Shown here: positions 5,991 through 11,241 of the stretch, one piece after another
How the letters are laid out: every line of letters begins with the position of its first letter
Position numbering within the stretch: position 1 is the first letter of the stretch
Source: Halobacteriovoraceae bacterium
Lineage (GTDB): Bacteria; Bdellovibrionota; Bacteriovoracia; Bacteriovoracales; Bacteriovoracaceae
Reading direction: 5' to 3'
DNA length: 11,241 bases
Assembly (NCBI GenBank): GCA_018663815.1
Contig: JABJPQ010000209.1
Coordinates: 1 to 11,241 of the forward strand
Notes under the pieces: generated by a model
What the model saw: only the letters and a program-made list of their open reading frames with translations
The model's database searches: none
What the model was told of the DNA's origin: nothing
Made by a program: the position numbers and the translations under genes

Positions 5991-6971
5991 ATGAATTATC
6001 AAAAAACCAATCCCCCAGAGGTTCAAAAGCTACTTGATTTAGTATCAAACCTCAAGTTTCCAGTGATAATATTCATCGCTGTACTCATTGGAGTTACCGG
6101 CAGCTTTTATACAGTGGAGCCAGATGAGGAAGCTGTTGTTATTCGTTTTGGAAAACACATTGAAAACACTCAACCTGGCCTACATTTTAAAATTCCTTTT
6201 GGAGTAGACAATGTCATTAAGGTTAAAACTAAAATTGTTCACCAAGCAGAATTTGGTTTTAGGACGATGAATACCAACTCAAAAAGAACAACCTACTCCT
6301 CTCGTAATTTTGATTATGAGTCTTTAATGCTTACAGGAGACCTCAACGTCGCTGAAGTTCAATGGGTTGTGCAATATCAAATATCTGATCCTTTTAAATT
6401 TCTTTTTAAAACAAGTGATCCCATCGTAAACATTCGTGATGTTGCAGAATCTATCATGAGAAGAGTTGTAGGAGATAAACTTGTCACTGAGGTTTTAACG
6501 ACAGGAAGAGTTGAAATAGCCTTAACGGCCAAAGATCTTATGCAGAAAATTCTGGACAAATATAATATGGGTGTAAGTATTAAATCAGTTAAGCTACAAG
6601 ATGTTAATCCCCCTAAGGTTGTTCAGTCCTCATTTAATGATGTCAATGCTGCTAAACAAGAACAAGAAAAGATGTTTAATCAAGCAGAGGAATCGTATAA
6701 CCGAATTATTCCTGAAGCACGAGGGAAGGCCAATAAGCTCATTCAAGAGGCTGAAGGTTTTGCCAATGCAATTATAAATAGGGCTCACGGTGATGCTGAA
6801 AGATTCAGCACAATTGCTAAAGCTTATCGAAAAGCGCCAGCAATTACTCGTAAGAGAATCTATCTTGATACGATGGAAAACGTTCTCTTAAAACTTGAAG
6901 ATGTCACTATTATCGACAGCAGAGTTAAGGGCTTATTGCCAGTCTATTCTAAACAAGGAGTTACAAAATGA
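5991..6971 (+). CDS. hflK: HflK, SPFH-family regulator of FtsH (membrane-anchored)
   Basis: Subunit of the HflKC complex, which in E. coli assembles into a large cage around the membrane protease FtsH and modulates its access to substrates. 326 aa: short N-terminus, one transmembrane helix (about 22-40), then the SPFH/band-7 domain (about 41-220) with EEAVVIRFGK (46-55), PGLHFKIPF (62-70), LTGDLNVAEVQWVVQY (114-129) and the HflK hallmark DVNPP (204-208) with FNDVNAA (215-221). A Glu/Ala-rich coiled coil follows (222-275), then APAITRKRIYLDTMENVL (282-299), also typical of HflK. It is shorter than E. coli HflK (about 419 aa) because it lacks the Gly-rich N-terminal extension and most of the tail. 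The start at ATG 5991 is fixed by GGAGA; an upstream in-frame ATG at 5979 has no site. It overlaps hflC by 4 bases. No ftsH lies in the window. Confidence 0.95.
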   Translation: MNYQKTNPPEVQKLLDLVSNLKFPVIIFIAVLIGVTGSFYTVEPDEEAVVIRFGKHIENTQPGLHFKIPFGVDNVIKVKTKIVHQAEFGFRTMNTNSKRTTYSSRNFDYESLMLTGDLNVAEVQWVVQYQISDPFKFLFKTSDPIVNIRDVAESIMRRVVGDKLVTEVLTTGRVEIALTAKDLMQKILDKYNMGVSIKSVKLQDVNPPKVVQSSFNDVNAAKQEQEKMFNQAEESYNRIIPEARGKANKLIQEAEGFANAIINRAHGDAERFSTIAKAYRKAPAITRKRIYLDTMENVLLKLEDVTIIDSRVKGLLPVYSKQGVTK

Positions 6972-7939
6972 ATAATAACAAAGGGACCATAGGGCTTATC
7001 ATTGTCGCCGTGTTATTCGTTATAGGTAATAGCTCAACTTATATTCTTACAGAAGGTAAACAAGCTATTGTCACTGAGTTCGGAAAGCCAATTGGTGAAC
7101 CTATAACAAACGCTGGAATTCATTTTAAAAAACCATTTGTTCACAAGGTGCGATTTGTCGATAAAAGAATTTTAAACTGGGATGGCTATCCAAACCAAAT
7201 TCCAACCAAAGATAAAAAGTATATTAAGGTTGATACTACCGCTAGATGGCGAGTTGTTGACGCACTTAAATTCATCCAAACTGTTCAAAACGAACAAGGA
7301 GCGAAAGCAAGGCTTGATACTATCTTAGATGGGCATACAAGAGATATTATTTCAGGTCACAACCTTGTCGAAGCTGTTAGAAATTCTGATAAAATACTGG
7401 CCAAGATTGAAGAGAAAAAGGCGGAAATAGAGGCAAAAAAAGCCAAAGGTGAATTCATCCTAGAAGAAGAAATAGGTGGTGAAATAGTCTCCATTACTGT
7501 TGGAAGGGAACAACTTAGCCAAATGATTGTTGAACAAGCTGACAAGGAACTAAACGCTCTTGGTATTCAACTTATTGATTTACAGCTAAGACGTATTTCC
7601 TATGAAGAGTCCGTTGAAAGAAAAGTATACGAAAGAATGATATCTGAGCGACAAAGAATTGCTCAAAAAATACGTTCAATTGGTAAAGGTGAAAAAGCAA
7701 AAATCGAAGGTCGACTTGGTAAAGACTTAAAAGATATTGAGTCTCAAGCCTATCGTACAGCTGAGGTCATTCGCGGTAAAGCCGAAGCAACAGCAACAGC
7801 AATCTATGCGAAATCATTAAGCAGAGATGCTAAGTTTTACGAGTTTATCAAAACAATGGAGTCATATAAAAAAGCCCTTAAACCAGGCACTAAATTTTTA
7901 TTTTCTTCAGATGCTGAATTTTTTAAATACTTAAAATAA
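6968..7939 (+). CDS. hflC: HflC, SPFH-family partner of HflK
   Basis: Second subunit of the HflKC complex; alternates with HflK in the membrane ring around FtsH. 323 aa, the usual HflC length. A transmembrane helix (about 7-26) is followed by the SPFH domain with EGKQAIVTEFGKPIG (29-43), AGIHFKKPF (49-57) and VDTTARWRV (88-96). A charged Glu/Lys insertion (142-170) leads to LGIQLIDLQLRRI (198-210), then a long coiled coil ERMISERQRIAQKIRS to GKAEATATAIYAKSL (222-284). The terminal FYEFIKTMESYKKAL and FFKYLK (290-304, 318-323) closely match the conserved HflC end. The ATG overlaps the hflK stop as ATGA (6968-6971), with GGAG at 6957-6960, so translation is coupled and subunits are made in balanced amounts. 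The pair is driven by the promoter at 5932-5960. Confidence 0.95.
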   Translation: MNNNKGTIGLIIVAVLFVIGNSSTYILTEGKQAIVTEFGKPIGEPITNAGIHFKKPFVHKVRFVDKRILNWDGYPNQIPTKDKKYIKVDTTARWRVVDALKFIQTVQNEQGAKARLDTILDGHTRDIISGHNLVEAVRNSDKILAKIEEKKAEIEAKKAKGEFILEEEIGGEIVSITVGREQLSQMIVEQADKELNALGIQLIDLQLRRISYEESVERKVYERMISERQRIAQKIRSIGKGEKAKIEGRLGKDLKDIESQAYRTAEVIRGKAEATATAIYAKSLSRDAKFYEFIKTMESYKKALKPGTKFLFSSDAEFFKYLK

Positions 7940-7941
7940 TC

Positions 7942-7970
7942 TAAAAGCGGCTCTCTTTGAGCCGCTCTTT
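7942..7970 (+). terminator. Hairpin terminator after hflC (weak U-tract)
   Basis: AGCGGCTC (7946-7953) pairs with GAGCCGCT (7959-7966) around TCTTT. Outside the 8-bp stem, AAA and TTT can extend it after one A-C mismatch. The tail is CTTTAAAG with only three T, so termination may be partial and some transcription could read into the DTW gene 15 bases beyond. Confidence 0.6.
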
Positions 7971-7984
7971 AAAGAATTTTACCT

Positions 7985-8599
7985 ATGTCTACCACCCGAC
8001 GAGATACTAGAATTAAACGTTGTCCTAAATGCTTAGTTCATCATTTAAATTGTTTTTGTAATGATATTGAAACGCTCTCACTCAAAAGCAAGCTGAGCCT
8101 AATTATTTATAAAAAAGAACGTTTTTTACCAAGTAATACAGCTCAACTAACACTGAAATCTTTAACAAATTCTCAATACTTTTTTCGCGGATATCAAGGT
8201 AAAAAATTAAATCCTGATTTTATTGATGATACAAACTATCAACCACTATTACTTTTTCCAACTGAGGATTCAGTAGAGCTAACTCCCGAATTAGTTAAGA
8301 CATTTAATAAACCCATTAACCTCATTGTACCTGATGGAACCTGGCGACAAGCTAAGAAAGTTCACCGCAGAGAAGAGCTCCTCATCAATATACCAAGAGT
8401 GAGAATTACCCCACAGGCCAAGAGTATTTATCCACTACGCAGACAAAAATTTGAATTTGGATTATGTACCCATGAAGCCATTGCCTATGCAATGGCCATA
8501 ATCGAAAGTGAGAATGTAAAAAATAAATTAATGAATAATCTAAAGATCTTTATTCATGCACACTTAAAAAATCGTCCTATTTTTGAGAAGGAGAACTAA
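7985..8599 (+). CDS. DTW-domain tRNA-uridine aminocarboxypropyltransferase (TapT/YfiP-like)
   Basis: Transfers the 3-amino-3-carboxypropyl group of S-adenosylmethionine to a tRNA uridine (acp3U; position 47 for E. coli TapT). 204 aa, cytosolic. The N-terminal cluster RCPKCLVHHLNCFC (Cys13, 16, 23, 25) is a probable zinc site typical of this family. The eponymous motif is PDGTWRQAKKV (116-126). YPLRRQ (149-154) and LCTHEAIAYAM (160-170, equivalent to the usual S-T-x-E-A) complete the core. The target uridine is assumed from the family. The ATG has only a weak AAAGA site (7971-7975), overlapping the hflC terminator tail. The gene has little room for its own promoter in 45 bp and may depend on read-through from hflKC. 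Its stop lies one base from that of the convergent Met-rich gene. Confidence 0.9.
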   Translation: MSTTRRDTRIKRCPKCLVHHLNCFCNDIETLSLKSKLSLIIYKKERFLPSNTAQLTLKSLTNSQYFFRGYQGKKLNPDFIDDTNYQPLLLFPTEDSVELTPELVKTFNKPINLIVPDGTWRQAKKVHRREELLINIPRVRITPQAKSIYPLRRQKFEFGLCTHEAIAYAMAIIESENVKNKLMNNLKIFIHAHLKNRPIFEKEN

Positions 8600-8600
8600 C

Positions 8601-9599
8601 CTACATAAATGGCATAAACGAAGAAAACATTCCCATAAAAGGCTTTTTCATTTGAGAACTCATTCCTCCCACACTACCCGACATCTTATTAACATCCTTG
8701 CCTAAATAAAACATAAGCTCACTCATATTTTTCATATTCCCAGACATAACTTTTACATCAGCTGACATCTCAGGCATTGAGCTCATATCTAGTTGCATTT
8801 TTTCTATTAATCCAACCATTGTCCGCATATCTCTTTTCATATTGTACATGGCTGGAGAGACGTCGTTAAACATTGTCACTAACCCGGCCCAAAAATCAGT
8901 AAAACCATTAAAGAAAGTAGTTTCAACAAATAATTTTTTCGCTTCCTTTAACGTTTTACCATGAGGAACAGAGAGAAGAACAACCAGTTTTTTCCCACCC
9001 TTTTCCCAATAGTATGGATAATCAACACCTCGGTGATGGTAAGTCGATGAGCCAATTAAGGCCGGAACTTCATCAAACTCAAGAGATAATTTTGCAGACT
9101 CTTCCAACTTGCTAGCAAGCTGAGCCACAACATTATTATAATGAGCAACATGAACTGAAATATCAATATAAGGAGCTCTCACTCTTCTTTGTGCAAAACT
9201 AGCTTGTACTTCACTAATTTGGGTAAAGTAAGTTTCATACTCTGAGACTTTTTCACTAAGAGCTTTAAGCTCTGTTGTAACAACGCTTACTTCTTCAACA
9301 AGTGCAGCGTAATCTGAGAAGTAGTCATTCCAATCAACGGCGAAAGAATCTTCAAAGGCCATAGTAAAAGCAGCATCAGTCTGAACGGGAATAACACAGA
9401 ATCCCTTATCCTCATCATAATAGGGTTTCCAAGCTTCATCAGCATTACTTTTAACCGGTAAATAACCGCAGTTAAGTTCATTCATTTCTTTTATTTCAGC
9501 TGGGCTCATCTCCCATGGAAATGTCCAAGCATAGCCAGAAGTTGTCATCAAAAATACGAAAGTGAATGAGAGAAGTTTTAATTTATTTTTTAGAAGCAT
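8601..9599 (-). CDS. Exported protein of unknown function with Met-rich coiled-coil C-terminus
   Basis: I recognise no family. 332 aa. A clear Sec signal peptide: KNKLK then hydrophobic 9-20, cleavage likely after SGYA (Ala24). Two cysteines, Cys44 and Cys68, could form a disulfide after export. Residues 95-135 and 150-172 look like helices or coiled coils. A middle beta-like segment, GKKLVVLLSVPHG (202-214), follows an aromatic stretch (Tyr194-Trp198). From 243 to the end, 20 of 90 residues are methionine. At 251-275 and 292-317 they fall on alternating 3- and 4-residue steps with Ile, Val or Leu filling gaps, as in a methionine-faced amphipathic helix or coiled coil. The protein ends in FMGMFSSFMPFM. 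Envelope-associated or secreted is likely; metal binding or membrane contact are only possibilities. The ATG follows AAGGAA (9604-9609). It lies divergent from an exported C1A peptidase. Confidence 0.8.
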   Translation of the reverse strand: MLLKNKLKLLSFTFVFLMTTSGYAWTFPWEMSPAEIKEMNELNCGYLPVKSNADEAWKPYYDEDKGFCVIPVQTDAAFTMAFEDSFAVDWNDYFSDYAALVEEVSVVTTELKALSEKVSEYETYFTQISEVQASFAQRRVRAPYIDISVHVAHYNNVVAQLASKLEESAKLSLEFDEVPALIGSSTYHHRGVDYPYYWEKGGKKLVVLLSVPHGKTLKEAKKLFVETTFFNGFTDFWAGLVTMFNDVSPAMYNMKRDMRTMVGLIEKMQLDMSSMPEMSADVKVMSGNMKNMSELMFYLGKDVNKMSGSVGGMSSQMKKPFMGMFSSFMPFM

Positions 9600-9627
9600 T
9601 TTATTCCTTTATCTTTATTAAGGTGTA

Positions 9628-9674
9628 GCAAGGAACTGTATCTAACACAGTTTCGGCCTGGGGAGGTTCCTTGC
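9628..9674 (-). promoter_or_regulatory. Stem-loop in the leader of the Met-rich protein mRNA
   Basis: On the minus strand GCAAGGAAC (9674-9666) pairs perfectly with GTTCCTTGC (9636-9628), enclosing 29 bases. Inside, AACTGT (9652-9647) can pair with ACAGTT (9639-9634), which shares its last three bases with the outer stem, and CCT/AGG may form a tiny third arm. It lies about 18 bases upstream of the ribosome-binding site. No U-run follows on either strand, so it is not an ordinary terminator. It matches no riboswitch class I recognise. A protein-binding dyad in DNA is the alternative reading. Confidence 0.55.
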
Positions 9675-9682
9675 GTGTAAGA

Positions 9683-9688
9683 ATTATA
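9683..9688 (-). promoter_or_regulatory. Consensus -10 element for the Met-rich protein gene
   Basis: TATAAT on the minus strand is a perfect -10 hexamer. The -35 position at 17-base spacing reads TTATTT (poor). Initiation about 7 bases downstream, near 9676, would make the transcript begin almost exactly at the base of the 9628-9674 stem-loop and give a leader of about 77 bases. Confidence 0.45.
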
Positions 9689-9778
9689 TTCTCAAGTTGA
9701 CTCTAAAATAAGCTAACCTACTGCTTTTGCATAAAAACCATCAAAAAATTCCCTTAATAAATGCTTAACTATTCCGAT

Positions 9779-9783
9779 GAGGT
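9779..9783 (+). promoter_or_regulatory. Ribosome-binding site deciding the C1A peptidase start
   Basis: GAGGT ends 4 bases before ATG 9788, which begins a proper signal peptide. The in-frame ATG at 9761 would add nine residues, including two acidic ones, before it, and has no Shine-Dalgarno sequence. Confidence 0.7.
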
Positions 9784-9787
9784 ATTA

Positions 9788-11089
9788 ATGAAGTCTATCT
9801 TTACCTTAGGAATAATTTTCGTACTGCTTAGCTCTTTTGCGATTCATGCTAAAGAAAAGCAGTGCAAGCCTCCCCTACCCAACAAGGATTTACGCCCCAA
9901 ATTTGGTAAGGTTAGAGACCAAGGAGCGATGGGTTGGTGCTATGGGTATGTTGCGGCTGACTTGATGGGCTTTTATCTCACTCCAAGTGAATTAGATCAA
10001 AGGTCACTATCTAATCGTATTTCAGGTGTCCAAGTCTCCTCACTTTATAATTCAAAAAATGAGGAAACAAGAAAATATAAAGCACAAATAGAAGAAAGAA
10101 TTAATAAGGATACTTTTGATAAAGTGGATCGAGAGATAGCTGACTTTAATTTTAAAAACCCAACGAAACAGAAAGCTTTTGAGCCAAAGAGCGGAAATAC
10201 AAGAATGGCCATTAAATACATTCAAAAATATGGTTATTGTAAAGAAGCTGATGTTTTATCTGAGCGATATAATTATAAATCAAAAAACTGTTTTGGATTT
10301 AAAGTAGACTGTAATATTAAACAAATTATGAGAGCTCTTCATCGTTATAAAGCCACAGGCAACTATAAGTGTGAAGCTATTCAAGCAGCGCAAGCATTCA
10401 CCCCCAATACTAGCTATGGATCGATTATAAATGCTTTTAAATACTCTAAAATTTCAACCTTATTTGAGTCATTCGTTCATGCTTCCTGCAAAGCAACCAT
10501 TCCAAAACTGAAAGGCAGGAGACCTGCTGCATATCATTTTTCAGAAAAGGATTATAAGACAATTAATAATATACTTACGAATAATGAACCACTCAGTATT
10601 ACTTATGACTTAGGTAAGATTTTAAAAGGTAAAGAAGGCTATAAACACGAATCTATAATAGCAGGACGAAAATATAACTGCCAAACCCAAGAGTTTGACT
10701 ATATTGTTAGGAATAGCTGGGGAGAGACTTGTACACCTTTCGAAAAAAAGAACTTTCCGCCACAACAAGAAAGAAAAAATTGCAGGGAAAGTTTCACAAC
10801 TCAGAGTAAAATTGATTTCTTAGAAAGCATGCTAAGAGATCATAAAAAAAATAAAAATTGGGAAAAAATTAAAAAAACCAAACAAAAGCTTGCTAAAAAT
10901 AAGAACAAAAAAATCTATTCTTTCGATAAATGGCTTGATGAAGCTGATAAGTGTGATAAAAAATTCCCTACCAATATCAGTAAATTTCGCAACCCGAAAG
11001 TTCGCTGTGAAAAAGGAAACCTTATTATTCCATGGTCAGAGCTCAAGCCACATTTGACACACTTTACTTATATGAAAAAAACGAAGTGA
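9788..11089 (+). CDS. Exported papain-like (C1A) cysteine peptidase with Lys-rich insertion
   Basis: Predicted secreted or periplasmic cysteine protease of peptidase family C1A, 433 aa from ATG 9788. Signal peptide 1-21 (MKS, hydrophobic core, cleavage after AIHA). There is almost no propeptide: the catalytic segment starts at once with KVRDQGAMGWCYGY (41-54), where Gln45 is the oxyanion-hole residue and Cys51 the nucleophile. His287 (in YKHESI) and Asn309 (in VRNSWGE) complete the triad, so an active enzyme is expected. The papain Cys equivalent three residues before the nucleophile is Met48 here. Residues 70-235 are a large helical, charged insert between the catalytic Cys and His. A second, lysine-rich insert (about 315-405) splits NSWGE from the closing strand segment RCEKGNLIIPWSEL (406-419). 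About eleven mature cysteines besides the nucleophile suggest disulfides. Substrate unknown. Convergent with the metallophosphoesterase gene. Confidence 0.88.
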   Translation: MKSIFTLGIIFVLLSSFAIHAKEKQCKPPLPNKDLRPKFGKVRDQGAMGWCYGYVAADLMGFYLTPSELDQRSLSNRISGVQVSSLYNSKNEETRKYKAQIEERINKDTFDKVDREIADFNFKNPTKQKAFEPKSGNTRMAIKYIQKYGYCKEADVLSERYNYKSKNCFGFKVDCNIKQIMRALHRYKATGNYKCEAIQAAQAFTPNTSYGSIINAFKYSKISTLFESFVHASCKATIPKLKGRRPAAYHFSEKDYKTINNILTNNEPLSITYDLGKILKGKEGYKHESIIAGRKYNCQTQEFDYIVRNSWGETCTPFEKKNFPPQQERKNCRESFTTQSKIDFLESMLRDHKKNKNWEKIKKTKQKLAKNKNKKIYSFDKWLDEADKCDKKFPTNISKFRNPKVRCEKGNLIIPWSELKPHLTHFTYMKKTK

Positions 11090-11100
11090 CCCAATCTCAT

Positions 11101-11241
11101 TTACTCCAAAATACTTAATTGACTATCATTAATAATTTCAAGAACCTGACTTCGACCACCATAATAAGAAGACATTCCAGTATCAATTCGCCAAACTTTA
11201 TTATTACAAGCCGAGTTGATTGCATTCTTTTGGACCGTATG
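11101..11241 (-). CDS. Metallophosphoesterase, C-terminal part (partial)
   Basis: The minus-strand frame is open from the window edge to TAA at 11101-11103 and gives 46 residues starting HTVQ and containing the run VWRIDTGMSSYYGG (16-29), then QVLEI. The first histidine is probably the second residue of the conserved G-H-T metal-binding motif near the end of calcineurin-like (PPP/Shewanella-like) phosphoesterases, and the R-I-D-T-G-M-S plus Y-G-G pattern is typical of the strand that follows in that family. The catalytic core lies outside the window, so activity and specificity are unknown. It ends 11 bp from the convergent peptidase stop with no terminator hairpin visible. Confidence 0.75.
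   Translation of the reverse strand, partial: HTVQKNAINSACNNKVWRIDTGMSSYYGGRSQVLEIINDSQLSILE

Larger units (their letters stand above)
9600..9787. other. 188-bp divergent intergenic region between two exported-protein genes
   Basis: It holds the -10 and stem-loop leader of the minus-strand gene. For the peptidase on +, TTGACT (9697-9702, 5/6 to -35) is present but without a good -10 at 16-18 bases; TAAAAT (9704-9709) is a -10-like hexamer lacking a -35. The peptidase promoter is therefore unresolved. Confidence 0.5.

Noticed and set aside
7401..7480. Lys/Glu-rich tract in hflC as a possible insertion or repeat expansion
   Set aside because: HflC proteins normally carry a variable, charged segment at this place in the SPFH domain; flanking motifs are intact.
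9628..9674. Reading the inverted repeat as a terminator or a tRNA/known riboswitch
   Set aside because: No T-run follows on either strand, the enclosed sequence lacks tRNA T-loop or anticodon features, and no known aptamer core is recognisable.
1..11241. Mobile elements, prophage, CRISPR or defence system
   Set aside because: No transposase, integrase, phage or nuclease genes, no spaced direct repeats and no tRNA attachment site are visible. Gene content is mostly housekeeping and composition looks even across the window.

Overview
The window reads as ordinary chromosomal DNA from an AT-rich Gram-negative bacterium. Signal peptides, a lipobox, a YajG-like lipoprotein, HflK/HflC and compact gene packing all fit this. 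The low GC, together with an exported papain-like (C1A) peptidase and an unrecognised exported Met-rich protein, suggests the Bdellovibrionota (Bacteriovorax/Halobacteriovorax-like). That placement is inferred from gene content and composition, not from a marker gene. I found no mobile element, CRISPR array, tRNA or rRNA.

Layout: (1) 1-1053, the tail of an unidentified gene, translationally coupled through a 4-base overlap to a D-Ala-D-Ala-ligase-like ATP-grasp enzyme. (2) 1061-1771 (-), a short-chain dehydrogenase, convergent with the ATP-grasp gene and divergent from pckA. (3) 1961-3535 (+), pckA, the ATP-dependent PEP carboxykinase, closed by a near-ideal bidirectional terminator. (4) 5190-3579 (-), a tight three-gene operon: a YkvA/DUF1232 membrane protein, a YajG-like lipoprotein and an NfsB-type nitroreductase. 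(5) 5191-5454, an intergenic stretch with the operon promoter and, pointing the other way, a strong + strand terminator that no visible + strand gene uses. (6) 5913-5455 (-), an Ogt/MGMT alkyltransferase starting at TTG, divergent from hflK-hflC (5991-7939, +), which has a good sigma70-type promoter. (7) 7985-8599 (+), a DTW-domain tRNA aminocarboxypropyltransferase. (8) 9599-8601 (-), an exported protein with a methionine-zipper C-terminus, whose mRNA leader appears to begin with a stem-loop. (9) 9788-11089 (+), an exported C1A cysteine peptidase with a lysine-rich insertion. (10) 11241-11101 (-), the C-terminus of a metallophosphoesterase.

Functionally this is a mix of central metabolism (pckA), membrane protein quality control (hflKC), DNA repair (ogt), tRNA modification (DTW), redox enzymes (SDR, nitroreductase) and envelope or exported proteins. 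Three start codons are best moved from the longest open frame: DUF1232 to ATG 5190, hflK to ATG 5991 and the peptidase to ATG 9788. I see no clear new multi-gene system. The items most worth a second look are the orphan + strand terminator (possible small RNA), the structured leader of the Met-rich protein, and the two unusual exported proteins that share a divergent intergenic region.
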